From assembly GCA_015067635.1 (NCBI GenBank), contig SVMA01000008.1, forward strand, positions 1-55,578: a stretch of 55,578 nt of DNA, written 5' to 3'. The notes beneath the pieces are model-generated. The model did not search any database and was not told the origin of the DNA. It saw nothing but the letters and a program-made list of their open reading frames with translations. Positions 35,027 through 43,149 of the stretch are shown piece by piece. Both the position numbers and the translations under genes were made by a program. Position 1 is the stretch's first letter, and every line of letters starts with the position of its first letter. Origin of the DNA: Oscillospiraceae bacterium (GTDB lineage Bacteria; Bacillota; Clostridia; Oscillospirales; Oscillospiraceae).

Positions 35027-35890
35027 ATGCATCTGACATATCTTGCAAAGCGTGCAGGGCGGTTGTCCTCCTTTCTTCGGGAGGAAATGGCCCTTTCCTC
35101 GGGGCTCATGAACCGGCTGAAATGGCAGGAAAAAATCCTGGTCAACGGCAAGCCGGAGCATACGGATTTTGCGGTAAAACCGGGAGATACCATCACGGTT
35201 TTGCTGGATGCTCCCCAAGTGGAATATCCCGCAGAGGACGGTCCGCTGACGGTGCTCTATGAGGACTGTCACATTTTGGCTGTGGACAAGCCCGCCGGTA
35301 TGCTGATTCATCCTTCCCGTTCCAAAAACAGCGGGACGCTGGCAAATTTTGTTGCCGGCTATTACAGGAAAAGCGGTCAAAACTGTGCATTTCATCCCCT
35401 GACACGTCTGGACAGGGACACCTTCGGTGTGGTGCTTTTGGCAAAAAATGCCCATATCAGTCATCTGCTGCAGGCAGGCGGCATACAAAAGACCTACCAC
35501 GCCATCACCCACGGATGGATTTCGGAAAACGAGGGCACCATCCATGCGCCCATCGCCCGCAAAGCCCTGCCCAGCTTATTGCGGGAAGTGCGCGACGACG
35601 GAAAACCATCCGTTACCGAGTATCGGGTTTTGGAAAGAAAACAAGAGTTATGTAAACTGGAGCTCCGTCCCATCACCGGTAGAACGCACCAACTGCGCCT
35701 CCATTGTGTCCACCTGGGGCATCCCATACTGGGCGATCCGCAATACGGAAATGCCGCTTCCGCGGCCATTTCTGCCGGTTTGGGGATTTCCTCCCAACTG
35801 CTCTGCGCTAAAAAACTGGCGTTTCTTCACCCCGTTACCCAACAGCCTGTGGAGATCGTCTCCCGGCTGGACGTTTCCGTATGGGATTGA
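35027..35890 (+). CDS. RluA family pseudouridine synthase
   Basis: A 287-residue enzyme: an N-terminal S4-like region (LSSFLREEMALSSGLMNRLKWQEKILVNG), then the synthase fold with HILAVDKPAGMLIHP, LTRLDRDTFG (the catalytic Asp is the D of RLDRD) and the late motif ITGRTHQLRLHC. It isomerises uridine to pseudouridine in rRNA or tRNA; the exact site is unknown. ATG 35027 follows GGAGGTGA. It lies directly downstream of the infC-operon terminator. Confidence 0.92.
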   Translation: MHLTYLAKRAGRLSSFLREEMALSSGLMNRLKWQEKILVNGKPEHTDFAVKPGDTITVLLDAPQVEYPAEDGPLTVLYEDCHILAVDKPAGMLIHPSRSKNSGTLANFVAGYYRKSGQNCAFHPLTRLDRDTFGVVLLAKNAHISHLLQAGGIQKTYHAITHGWISENEGTIHAPIARKALPSLLREVRDDGKPSVTEYRVLERKQELCKLELRPITGRTHQLRLHCVHLGHPILGDPQYGNAASAAISAGLGISSQLLCAKKLAFLHPVTQQPVEIVSRLDVSVWD

Positions 35891-35940
35891 TTTGCAGACC
35901 GGTTTTTGTATATCGTGGTGAACCAGACATCATCGCTCTC

Positions 35941-36003
35941 CGTAGGGAACGGCCTGTGTGCCGTTCCTTTTTTTGCGGAATGACACGCAGGTCATTCCCT
36001 ACG
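35941..36003. repeat. Small repeat with two matched hairpins
   Basis: The element is bounded by CGTAGGGAA (35941-35949) and TTCCCTACG (35995-36003). Inside are two hairpins of the same shape, each with an 8-bp stem and 6-base loop: GGAACGGC/GCCGTTCC (35946-35953 with 35960-35967) followed by seven Ts, and GGAATGAC/GTCATTCC (35977-35984 with 35991-35998). The first, with its T-run, probably terminates the RluA-type gene. Confidence 0.65.
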
Positions 36004-36084
36004 ATGGCATTATGGCACGAATTCCGGCGGGAGTAAATAGTTTCGGTATGATTGCCACAGGCAATCATGGTGATTAAGGATTCG

Positions 36085-36150
36085 CTGCGCGGAGCACCAC
36101 CCCCGCCCTACGAAACCAATGTAGGGGGCGGCGCCACGACGCCCCCTTGG
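36085..36150. repeat. GC-rich repeat fragment with CCCTACG / GTAGGGGG ends
   Basis: Between 36085 and 36150 lies CCCCCGCCCTACGAA followed by TGTAGGGGGCGGCGCCACGACGCCCCC, i.e. facing copies of the (T)GTAGGG motif. It resembles the element at 38524-38604. It looks like part of a dispersed GC-rich repeat; no gene is present. Confidence 0.45.
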
Positions 36151-36162
36151 CTCTCCCCTTTC

Positions 36163-36317
36163 TGTCATTCCGAGACCAGTTCTCAAACTGGTCGTGGGAA
36201 TCCGTTCTCCTGCGGCTCTTCAGAGCCGCGCAGCATCAAAGATGCTGCAAAGATGCGGATTGCCACGTCGGGCATTCGCCCTCCTCGCAATGACATGGGT
36301 TGACCGTTCGCAATGAC
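36163..36317. repeat. Intergenic palindromic repeat, copy 2
   Basis: Begins TGTCATTCCGAG (36163-36174), contains GGGAATCC and GGATTGCC, and ends TCGCAATGACA twice (36285-36295 and 36307-36317). It belongs to the same family as 26677-26791 but carries an extra internal hairpin (GCGGCTCT/AGAGCCGC) and a doubled right end. Confidence 0.68.
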
Positions 36318-36349
36318 ATCTACATTCACCATCCCGGGAGAAGGCTTCT

Positions 36350-37492
36350 TTATGCAAAAAAGGAACGAATTTCCTCTTCGGTTGCCTGAACTGACCCCTG
36401 CTGGAAATGCGGCTTGCCGCCGCCCCGTCCATGGAGCTGCCCAGTCAGCCTGCGGTTCAGCTCCCGCAAATCTCCGTCCCGTTGGGCAAGACAGTAGGCA
36501 AAGCTGCCTTCCCCGCCGGAAAAAACAGCCACCCGACCGCCGCACACCGATGCAATCTTATCTGCCAAATACCTTAGTGCATTTCCGTCCAGCTCCGGCT
36601 CAAAATGAAGCACGTCTCCGAAGTTTACATAACTTTCTGCAACAGTATCCAGAATCCGGTTTTGCAGTCCGGTTGCGCGGCTCTTTTCTGCCGCCAATGC
36701 TTCGTTCATTTTCAGCGCGGCCGCGCCGGTGGCGTTCATAGGTGCAGAAAAGGCTTGCGAAACCCGGCGGTTTTCCTCGAAAATCGTCACCATGTGCCGG
36801 TAGGCTCGCTGACCGCAGACCATTTCCAGCCGAATCCCCCCGCGCAGGGAAACGCAGGACAAAATTTTGATCATCCCCACCTCGCCCGTGTGCTTTACGT
36901 GGACACCGCAGCAGGCACAGCTGTCATAGCTCGGAACCTGTACGATTCGCACCGGCCAGGGCAGTTCCCGCTTTGTGCGGTAAGTGACCTTTTTCAGCTC
37001 CTCCGGTGTGGGAATCCAGCATTTCAAGGGAATATCCGCCCATACAGCCTCGTTCGCTTTTTGCTCGATTTCCGCCAGATCTTCAGGAGAGATCGGACCG
37101 TCAAAGTCCACCTCCATCACATCGGCACCCACATGGAAGCCGGTATTCATGTAGCCGAATTTTGCGTGGAGCAGACCGGAAATGATGTGCTCTCCGGTAT
37201 GCTGCTGCATCAAGTCAAACCGTCGCTGCCAGTCGATTTCACCGCAAACTGTTTCTCCCACCGACAAGGGGGCATCACAAAAATGGATGATTTCCCCATC
37301 TCTTTCCTGCACGTCCAGAACATGGACGCCTCCCAAAATGCCTAAATCCGGTGCCTCTCCCCCGCCCTCGGGATAAAAAGCCGTGGCATCCAGGATGATC
37401 TCATATCCTTTTTCCGTCTCTGCACAGCTTACCACAGAGGCAGAAAATTTCCGCAGATGGGAATCTTCATAAAATAATTTCCGTGTTTCCAT
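36350..37492 (-). CDS. Alanyl-tRNA editing protein, AlaX-L-like with DHHA1 domain
   Basis: A 380-residue protein: an N-terminal AlaRS-like beta part with AFYPEGGGEAPDLG, the editing domain with zinc motif HTGEH and CCGVHVKHTGEVG, and a C-terminal DHHA1 domain (ending RGGGKPHFQQG). It is expected to hydrolyse Ser- or Gly-tRNA(Ala) in trans. The zinc ligands (two His of HTGEH, Cys and His of CxxxH) are intact. It overlaps none but follows the DUF2284 gene by 3 bases. Confidence 0.9.
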   Translation of the reverse strand: METRKLFYEDSHLRKFSASVVSCAETEKGYEIILDATAFYPEGGGEAPDLGILGGVHVLDVQERDGEIIHFCDAPLSVGETVCGEIDWQRRFDLMQQHTGEHIISGLLHAKFGYMNTGFHVGADVMEVDFDGPISPEDLAEIEQKANEAVWADIPLKCWIPTPEELKKVTYRTKRELPWPVRIVQVPSYDSCACCGVHVKHTGEVGMIKILSCVSLRGGIRLEMVCGQRAYRHMVTIFEENRRVSQAFSAPMNATGAAALKMNEALAAEKSRATGLQNRILDTVAESYVNFGDVLHFEPELDGNALRYLADKIASVCGGRVAVFSGGEGSFAYCLAQRDGDLRELNRRLTGQLHGRGGGKPHFQQGSVQATEEEIRSFFA

Positions 37493-37495
37493 CGC

Positions 37496-38038
37496 TTACT
37501 CCATAAAAAACAGCAGAGAAAACCAGGTGATCACATTTTCTCCATACTGAAATTCCAAACCCAGCTCTTCCAACAAAGGTAAGATATTAATCCCATGGCT
37601 CTCCACACAGGGATGCATGATTTCCGGTTTTCGGCAGGGCTGCCCGTCCAAATAAGCACAGCGCTCACAAATCGCACAGGCCTCCGTGGACAACGTGTAC
37701 GGCTCCACACCCTGCTCCCGCAGCAGCTTTTCCACCTGAACCGTAACGGTTTCATGGGCAGGACGGGTAGCGAGGGCTTCCCCAATATTTGCAATATCCG
37801 TCACCTCAGTAATGGTGGATATCATCAAACAGCGGTTGTAGCCGCGGCATTTTTGTGTGCAGTCATCTACAGAGCCAACTGCCGGAGGACAGGCCCAGGT
37901 CTTGCCGTACATGGGACATTCGTTCTCGCAAATCCAGCGAATCCGACCGGAAAACTCCAATTTTTGGGGATCGATAAAATCATAATAATACAGGGGCAGC
38001 TCCTGCAGCCTCTCAAAAAGCAAATTCCTGTCTATCAT
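37496..38038 (-). CDS. DUF2284 domain protein (predicted metal-binding)
   Basis: A 180-residue protein rich in cysteines: ICENECPMYGKTWACPP, CTQKCRGYNRC, and CAICERCAYLDGQPCRKPEIMHPC, which is ferredoxin-like in spacing. This matches DUF2284, called predicted metal-binding protein. Fe-S binding is likely but not shown. ATG overlaps the phosphatase stop by 4 bases (ATGA), so the three genes form one coupled unit. Confidence 0.87.
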   Translation of the reverse strand: MIDRNLLFERLQELPLYYYDFIDPQKLEFSGRIRWICENECPMYGKTWACPPAVGSVDDCTQKCRGYNRCLMISTITEVTDIANIGEALATRPAHETVTVQVEKLLREQGVEPYTLSTEACAICERCAYLDGQPCRKPEIMHPCVESHGINILPLLEELGLEFQYGENVITWFSLLFFME

Positions 38039-38466
38039 GCCAATTCCTCCAAGATCCGCTGACAGCCCTCCAGAATATCCTCATAGGTTTGGTCAAAATT
38101 GCCGCAATACCACGGGTCTGCCACATCCCGTTCCAGAAAGGGTCTGAATTTTTCCGCTTTTGCACCAAACATTGTGCGCAGATAACGGGCATTGGCCCGG
38201 TCCATGTAATAGAGATAATCGAAATGTACCAAATCTCCTGCAGTTACCTGACGGGCTCTGTGACCGTCGCAGGAAATGCCGTGCTTTGCCAATTCCCGAC
38301 GGGCAGGCGGATAGACGGGATTTCCCAGTTCCTCCCGACTGACCGCTGCGGAGGCAATTTCAAAATCCTCAGCCCTTCCGGCCTTGGACACCAAATCCTT
38401 CAGAACAAACTCCGCCATGGGACTGCGGCAAATGCTGCCATGGCATACGAATAGTATTTTTATCAT
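38035..38466 (-). CDS. Low-molecular-weight protein-tyrosine phosphatase
   Basis: A 143-residue phosphatase. The P-loop CHGSICRS (Cys nucleophile C9 and Arg, C-x5-R) is near the N-terminus and the general acid Asp lies in DVADPWYCG. It resembles YfkJ/YwlE types; the substrate may be phosphotyrosine or phosphoarginine. First gene of the phosphatase-DUF2284-AlaX unit. GAGGAC precedes ATG 38466. Confidence 0.93.
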   Translation of the reverse strand: MIKILFVCHGSICRSPMAEFVLKDLVSKAGRAEDFEIASAAVSREELGNPVYPPARRELAKHGISCDGHRARQVTAGDLVHFDYLYYMDRANARYLRTMFGAKAEKFRPFLERDVADPWYCGNFDQTYEDILEGCQRILEELA

Positions 38467-38523
38467 AAAATGTCCTCGCTTTCGTTGTGGGTATTATAGC
38501 ACATCTGCCAACCGATTTCAACT

Positions 38524-38604
38524 TGTAGGGGACGGCGCCTCGACGTCCCGTAATACCAGCTTCCCTGTTCGCACAACGGGCTGTCGTGGACACCAGCCCC
38601 TACA
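38524..38604. repeat. Short inverted-repeat element (TGTAGGGG ends)
   Basis: An 81-base element bounded by TGTAGGGG (38524-38531) and CCCCTACA (38597-38604), with internal pairings such as GGACG/CGTCC near its left end and GGGCTG/CAGCCC near its right. It sits in the 312-base gap before the lipoprotein gene. A truncated relative begins at 41636. Confidence 0.6.
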
Positions 38605-38700
38605 TTCCGACAAACCGATATTAAATAAAAACCCGCCAACGTCATAGCTGTATTTTCAGCAATGGACGGGTATTGGAATTTTAGATAGATGTAGAAATGC

Positions 38701-38729
38701 TTGATTTCTGTGTGTTATCGGTATATAAT
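38701..38729 (+). promoter_or_regulatory. Promoter of the lipoprotein gene
   Basis: TTGATT (38701-38706), 17 bases, TATAAT (38724-38729), 50 bases before the start codon. Confidence 0.7.
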
Positions 38730-38778
38730 TCAATTAGGTCAACAGTTTGACAAATAAAAATTGAAAGGGGTCCTATTG

Positions 38779-39219
38779 ATGAAAAAGATACTTTGCTTTA
38801 CCTTGGTCCTGTTGGTCTTAATTGGCTGTTTGACCGCCTGCAATTTTACACAAAACATGTCAGGTGCGATAGCAGGTGAGGCAGAAGCTACCCCGAAAGT
38901 AGAGGAAATGATGGCAGCACTGGCTGATGATAACACAGCCGATGCCAAAGCTTTGTTACATCCTCAGGTTGCAGAATCATCCGATAATGCTATCGCCCAA
39001 ATGAGTGCCTACCTGGCAGGTAGAAAAGCAAGTGCCATTGAATTGAAAAGCATCACCGTCAATACCTCCACTGGCACAGCGGGCAAAACCAGACAGGAGC
39101 GAGTAGCCTACCAAGTTGCGCTGACTGATGGTGCTGTAATTTTCTTAAATGTGGTTTACCTTTCCGACAATCAAGGTACTGGCTTTGCTTCCTTCCAAGT
39201 CGTTTTGGGTGTAGTTTAG
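38779..39219 (+). CDS. Putative lipoprotein
   Basis: A 146-residue secreted protein. A basic start (MKK), hydrophobic core and lipobox LTAC put lipidation at C21. The mature part has a predicted helix region (VEEMMAALADDNTADAKALLH) and four short strands (IELKSITVNT, RVAYQVALTDGAVIFLNVVYL, FASFQVVLG), which recalls the small NTF2-like extracellular domains of Firmicute lipoproteins. Function unknown. The start ATG 38779 follows AAAGGGG; an in-frame ATG at 38761 is too far upstream of the site. Confidence 0.8.
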   Translation: MKKILCFTLVLLVLIGCLTACNFTQNMSGAIAGEAEATPKVEEMMAALADDNTADAKALLHPQVAESSDNAIAQMSAYLAGRKASAIELKSITVNTSTGTAGKTRQERVAYQVALTDGAVIFLNVVYLSDNQGTGFASFQVVLGVV

Positions 39220-39244
39220 AAGCATTACATATTGAGATGATAAA

Positions 39245-39274
39245 ACAGCCGCTGACCAAATGGTCAGCGGCTGT
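39245..39274. terminator. Convergent hairpin terminator
   Basis: ACAGCCGCTGACC (39245-39257) pairs perfectly with GGTCAGCGGCTGT (39262-39274), loop AAAT, between the lipoprotein gene (+) and DUF1576 (-). The minus side is followed by TTTTATC. Confidence 0.75.
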
Positions 39275-39279
39275 ATGAT

Positions 39280-40653
39280 TTATTTTGCTTTTTCCAGTTT
39301 TGCTTCTTTTCTCTCTTCCTTGGTGCGGCAGAATTTTTCCAGCTGGGGTACCAGCATCAGGCAAATCAGTGCAGCGGTAAAGCCGCCGTTATACAGGCAG
39401 AAGCCGCCGTGCAGGTCCGGTACTGCCGTGACCAGCAGGTAGTGCAAAGAGCCTGCCAAAATGCCATGGAAGAAGCCGTATTTACCGGCAATGGGAGAAA
39501 GACCGTTGGCGTAGCAAAGGCCAATCAAAATGCTTTGGCTTCCGATGGTCAGTGCGTATTTCTCTCCGCCCAGCAGTGTGAAGATCCAACCAAACAGGAA
39601 GGATGCCGCCACATAGCCGACCATAATGGGCAAGACATTTCGGGGATGACTTCCGGAATTACAGGTTGCCAGCATGCACATCACGATACCGAAGGTCATG
39701 CCCGTCCACACGTTCCGTCCGTCGATCCAGCCCGCCAGGTTGAAGTAGCCAATGATCATCAGACCGAACACGCCCACATTCATAAGGAAGGGAGCGTAGC
39801 CATATTTGGAAGTGAAGCACACGCCGTGACCGGAATCCTTCAAAAGATTCCAATAATCCTTCGGCTTGCAACCCATCAGCAGAGCAAACACGATGCACAG
39901 ACCGAAGATCACAAAACAGAAAATATTGGTATTCTCCCAGGAAACCACATCCAGGGCACCCATAGCGGACAGGCTTCCCAAATCACCGATTTTCCAGCCC
40001 AGCATCACGTTATAAAGAACCACGCGCAGGAAAAATGCTGTCATGCCAATGGGCAGTGCGGCAGAATAGTGGTCATAGCCCTTGTGGACATTGGGCGCAT
40101 GGGCAAGACCTGCCGGAAGGAAGAATCCAATGATCAGACCCACCAACACAGCCAGTCCCAGACCCAGCCAGTTGAAGCCCAGATATTCCACACCGGGATA
40201 ACGGAGCAGCAGGTCGGAAATCAAAGGCGCAATACCGGTTGAAAACAGCATGGCATTGGACATCGCGCCCAGCTTTTCTTTTTTCACCAGGGCATAAAGC
40301 ATAACACCCAAAACGGTGGGGATCATATTCACCAGATTCATACCCCAGGAAGCAAAGCCGATGGTAAGAAGCACACCCAGCGTGGTTACGTTATTGGGCT
40401 TGGCACCGGGCAGACTGCACAGCGCTGTGCAGAAAAATCCCACCAGACCCATGTTTAGAAAGGTGGCCGCGTAGCCTCCCATGGCAAAATAGTTGGTGGA
40501 AATCTTACAGGGCTGGGTCATAATCTCCCACAGACCCTCCAGCATCGCGCTGCGGTCGGGCATAAAAAATGCACCGATCACAAAGCTCAGGGACACAAAG
40601 GTAAAAAACAGTCTCAGAAAACTGCTTTCAGATAAGCTGTTTAACTTTTTCAT
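39280..40653 (-). CDS. DUF1576 family multi-spanning membrane protein
   Basis: A 457-residue membrane protein with about eleven hydrophobic helices, and short motifs such as FAMGGYAATFLNMGLVG, SGSHPRNVLPIMVGY and SQSILIGLCYANGLSPIAGKYG. It matches the DUF1576 family. By its helix content it is a transporter or channel, but no substrate is known. ATG 40653 follows AGAGGTACG. A charged C-terminal tail (KEERKEAKLEKAK) faces the cytoplasm. Confidence 0.82.
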   Translation of the reverse strand: MKKLNSLSESSFLRLFFTFVSLSFVIGAFFMPDRSAMLEGLWEIMTQPCKISTNYFAMGGYAATFLNMGLVGFFCTALCSLPGAKPNNVTTLGVLLTIGFASWGMNLVNMIPTVLGVMLYALVKKEKLGAMSNAMLFSTGIAPLISDLLLRYPGVEYLGFNWLGLGLAVLVGLIIGFFLPAGLAHAPNVHKGYDHYSAALPIGMTAFFLRVVLYNVMLGWKIGDLGSLSAMGALDVVSWENTNIFCFVIFGLCIVFALLMGCKPKDYWNLLKDSGHGVCFTSKYGYAPFLMNVGVFGLMIIGYFNLAGWIDGRNVWTGMTFGIVMCMLATCNSGSHPRNVLPIMVGYVAASFLFGWIFTLLGGEKYALTIGSQSILIGLCYANGLSPIAGKYGFFHGILAGSLHYLLVTAVPDLHGGFCLYNGGFTAALICLMLVPQLEKFCRTKEERKEAKLEKAK

Positions 40654-40681
40654 CTTTCGTACCTCTTCTTTCGGATTAAAA

Positions 40682-40712
40682 GGGCAATCCGATGTTTCTT
40701 ATCGGATTGCCC
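40682..40712 (-). terminator. Intrinsic terminator of folD
   Basis: GGGCAATCCGAT (40682-40693) and ATCGGATTGCCC (40701-40712) form a 12-bp stem; on the minus strand it is followed by TTTTAAT, 11 bases after the folD stop. Confidence 0.8.
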
Positions 40713-40723
40713 AGACGGTTCGG

Positions 40724-41602
40724 TTAGATTTTTTCAGCCGCCTCTACCACATGCTTCATCAGCACAGAGGTAGTCACAGAGCCGACACCGCCGGGAACGG
40801 GCGTGATGGCTTCTACGACAGGCTCTACTTCGTCAAACTTGGCGTCACCGGCGATACCGCCCAGACCGCCCTTGGCGTTGGGCTTATTGGCATCCCAGTT
40901 GATGGATACGTCGATGACGATCTGACCGGGACGGACGAAATCAGCAGTCAGGCTGTTCAGTACGCCGGCAGCGGATACGATAATATCTGCATTCTTACAG
41001 ATTTCCGCAGTATTCACAGTGCGGGTATGGCAGGTGGTAACGGTGGCATTTTTGCCCATGAGCATCATGCCGGCAGGCTTGCCAACTACCAGGCTGCGAC
41101 CGATAACCACAGCATTCTTACCCTTGCAGTCGATGCCGTAGAAATCCAGGATCTCCATACATGCCGCAGGTGTACAGGGCGCATAGCCCAAATCGGACAG
41201 ACCCTCAAAAACGCCTGCATTGCTCATGTGGGTCATGCAGTCCACGTCCTTTTTAGGATCCAGACGATTACAGATCTCATTCTGATCATTCTTCAGGTGC
41301 TTGGGCAGAGGGCGGAACATCAAAACACCGTGGATGCTCTCATCCGCGTTCACCTGATCAATGGCAGCCAAAACATCCTCCTTGGAGGCATCTGCAGGCA
41401 GAATATAATTCTTCACATCAACGCCAACCAGCTCCGCACGCTTGGTTGCGCCCTTTTCATAGGACAGATCGGAGGGGTCCTCACCCACACGGATAATGCC
41501 CAAGGTGGGAGCAATTCCCTTTGCGCGCAATGCGGCAGTACGCTCCTGAAGCTTTGCATTCAGTGCATCTGTGACTTCCTTGCCCAGTAATAACTTAGCC
41601 AT
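40724..41602 (-). CDS. folD: FolD-like methylenetetrahydrofolate dehydrogenase (cyclohydrolase lysine missing)
   Basis: A 292-residue protein with the FolD fold: an N-terminal catalytic domain, KKDVDCMTHM, CTPAACMEIL, VIGRSLVVGKPAGMML (NADP site) and TPVPGGVGSVTTSVLM. Aligning GEDPSDLSYEKGATK with usual GxDPxSxxYVxxK places an Ala (A52) where the catalytic Lys stands; the usual VQLPLP reads MFRPLP. That Lys is required for the cyclohydrolase step, so this enzyme may be a dehydrogenase only. The neighbouring fchA would supply the missing step. ATG 41602 has TAGGAG upstream. Confidence 0.87.
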   Translation of the reverse strand: MAKLLLGKEVTDALNAKLQERTAALRAKGIAPTLGIIRVGEDPSDLSYEKGATKRAELVGVDVKNYILPADASKEDVLAAIDQVNADESIHGVLMFRPLPKHLKNDQNEICNRLDPKKDVDCMTHMSNAGVFEGLSDLGYAPCTPAACMEILDFYGIDCKGKNAVVIGRSLVVGKPAGMMLMGKNATVTTCHTRTVNTAEICKNADIIVSAAGVLNSLTADFVRPGQIVIDVSINWDANKPNAKGGLGGIAGDAKFDEVEPVVEAITPVPGGVGSVTTSVLMKHVVEAAEKI

Positions 41603-41635
41603 ATGTATTTTCTCCTATTATAATATCTTGAATGT

Positions 41636-41665
41636 TGTAGGGGCTGGCGTCCTCCACGGCCCGCA
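41636..41665. repeat. Truncated TGTAGGGG element
   Basis: TGTAGGGGCTGGCGTCC... in the folD-fchA gap matches the left end of the 38524-38604 element (TGTAGGGG plus a GC-rich arm) but has no matching right end, so it is a partial copy. Confidence 0.45.
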
Positions 41666-41687
41666 AAGACCCCTTGTGCAATTTGAC

Positions 41688-42308
41688 TTACTGACCGAAG
41701 CCTGCCTTTACGGTGGTGAAGATCTCGTCAGCCATGGCGCAATACTTGGTCAGCATGGCGTTTGCCTTGGCATTCATCTCTTCTGCCACTTCCCGATTCT
41801 TCAGGGACTTGGTGTTGATAAACACGTTCAAAGAAGCAGCCTGCAGAGCAGCCTTACAGCAAACCGCACCGCAGCCGGCATCGGAAACAGCCAGACGGCT
41901 GCCCTTGGCGGCAAATACGGCGATGTATTCGATTGCCTCGCAGCACAGCTCCATGATATGCATGGGAACTGCGCAGGCTGTAACGGTTGCGGCCTCCAGT
42001 ACCTCATCCCGGGTGGGGTCATCCTTGGGGATGCCGTAAGCCTTGGCCAAAGGCACAAAGCCCTCATCGTCCGCCTCAACCTGATTCAGCAGTTCGGTCT
42101 GCAGAGCGTCACACTTTGCCTTCAAAGCAATGATCTCTTCCTCAACCTCGGCATATTTCTTTTTGCCCACCGTCAGGGAGCCCACCATATTGCCCAAAGC
42201 CGTACCAATCGCGCCTACCAATGCGGCAGCACCGCCGCCACCGGGTGCGGGCTCGTTAGATGCCAGAACCTCTACGAATTTCCGGCAGGATTGCAATGTC
42301 ATGTCCAT
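41688..42308 (-). CDS. fchA: Methenyltetrahydrofolate cyclohydrolase FchA-like (cyclodeaminase family)
   Basis: A 206-residue, helical protein of the formimidoyltetrahydrofolate cyclodeaminase/cyclohydrolase family: the signature APGGGGAAALVGAIGTALGNMVGSLT is near the N-terminus, followed by DDEGFVPLAKAYGIP. FchA converts methenyl-THF to formyl-THF. ATG 42308 follows AGGAGAG by 7 bases. Location next to folD and the FolD lysine change support the cyclohydrolase role over the amino-acid-degrading cyclodeaminase role. Confidence 0.88.
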   Translation of the reverse strand: MDMTLQSCRKFVEVLASNEPAPGGGGAAALVGAIGTALGNMVGSLTVGKKKYAEVEEEIIALKAKCDALQTELLNQVEADDEGFVPLAKAYGIPKDDPTRDEVLEAATVTACAVPMHIMELCCEAIEYIAVFAAKGSRLAVSDAGCGAVCCKAALQAASLNVFINTKSLKNREVAEEMNAKANAMLTKYCAMADEIFTTVKAGFGQ

Positions 42309-42347
42309 AATATCTCTCCTTATTTCAGTAGTTCCGTACTGATTGAG

Positions 42348-42376
42348 AGTTTATCATCTTTCCCTGTAAAAGTCAA
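42348..42376 (-). promoter_or_regulatory. Promoter of fchA
   Basis: On the minus strand TTGACT (42376-42371), 17 bases, TAAACT (42353-42348). It stands back to back with the glpP promoter. Confidence 0.65.
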
Positions 42377-42418
42377 TATGTATTCACAGGTTCCCCCGCC
42401 CGTGTCGCTACTTTTTTC

Positions 42419-42446
42419 TTGACTTTTTGGGAATATCCGCTATAAT
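42419..42446 (+). promoter_or_regulatory. Promoter of glpP
   Basis: TTGACT (42419-42424), 16 bases, TATAAT (42441-42446), 29 bases before the glpP start. Confidence 0.75.
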
Positions 42447-42474
42447 TAAGTGGTGTTACAGGAGGTGGTAAGCT

Positions 42475-43035
42475 ATGCAGGCGACGGAACTGGCGGACCG
42501 GTTGGAAGCCTGTCCGGTGATTGCGGCCATTCGGGATAGCAAATGGCAGGCGGCACTTGCCTCTCCGGCAGAGGTTCTGTTCTACTTGGAGCCCCATCTG
42601 CAAACCATCTCCCAGCGTGTTTTGCAGGCACATGAAGCCGGCAAGGCGATGTTTGTGCATCTGGATCTGGCAGAGGGTATCGGTAAGGATCGGGAAGGTG
42701 TGGAATACCTGGCAAATTGCGGTGTAGACGGGATCATCAGCACCCGTGCACAGATCATCCGCTTCGCAAAGGACTGCGGCTTGCTGACCGTCCAGCGGTT
42801 TTTCGCGTTGGACTCCCAGGGTCTGGACAGCGTGCAGGAAATGATGAAATCCACCCACCCCCATTTCATGGAGATCATGCCCGGGGTGATTCCCAAGGTG
42901 ATTCAGCAGTTTGCTTCCGGAAATATTCCGGTGATCGCCGGCGGTTTGATCGAAACCAAGCAGGAAATCACCGCGGCTCTGGGCAGTAATGCCATCGCAG
43001 TTTCCACCGGCTGTGAGCAGCTTTGGTATTTATAA
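42475..43035 (+). CDS. glpP: Glycerol-3-phosphate responsive antiterminator GlpP
   Basis: A 186-residue TIM-barrel-like protein: VIAAIRDSKW, FVHLDLAEGIGKDREGVEYLA, VDGIISTRAQIIRFAK, VQRFFALDSQGL, EIMPGV and IPVIAGGLI. In Bacillus GlpP binds glycerol-3-phosphate and then the leader RNA of glp genes, preventing termination. AGGAGGTGG precedes ATG 42475. The attenuator directly after it and the glycerol-3-phosphate dehydrogenase operon downstream fit this role exactly. Confidence 0.93.
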   Translation: MQATELADRLEACPVIAAIRDSKWQAALASPAEVLFYLEPHLQTISQRVLQAHEAGKAMFVHLDLAEGIGKDREGVEYLANCGVDGIISTRAQIIRFAKDCGLLTVQRFFALDSQGLDSVQEMMKSTHPHFMEIMPGVIPKVIQQFASGNIPVIAGGLIETKQEITAALGSNAIAVSTGCEQLWYL

Positions 43036-43057
43036 TTACATACTTCCGTAGAGATGA

Positions 43058-43115
43058 AGAGAAACGGATAAAACGGGCGCCTGAAGGACGCTCTGTTTTC
43101 CGTTTCTCTTTTTTT
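43058..43115 (+). terminator. Attenuator before the glycerol-3-phosphate dehydrogenase operon
   Basis: AGAGAAACGG (43058-43067) pairs with CCGTTTCTCT (43100-43109), with further pairing inside (GCG/CGC), followed by TTTTTTT. It lies in the 114-base gap between glpP and the first dehydrogenase gene, so it is the likely target of GlpP antitermination. No separate promoter is evident after it. Confidence 0.82.
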
Positions 43116-43149
43116 GTCTGAAAATATAATATTCTGTAAGGAGAAGATT

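Noticed and set aside
35891..36349. Possible small genes in the repeat block
   Set aside because: Short frames there are made of repeat sequence, lack ribosome sites and have no protein-like pattern.
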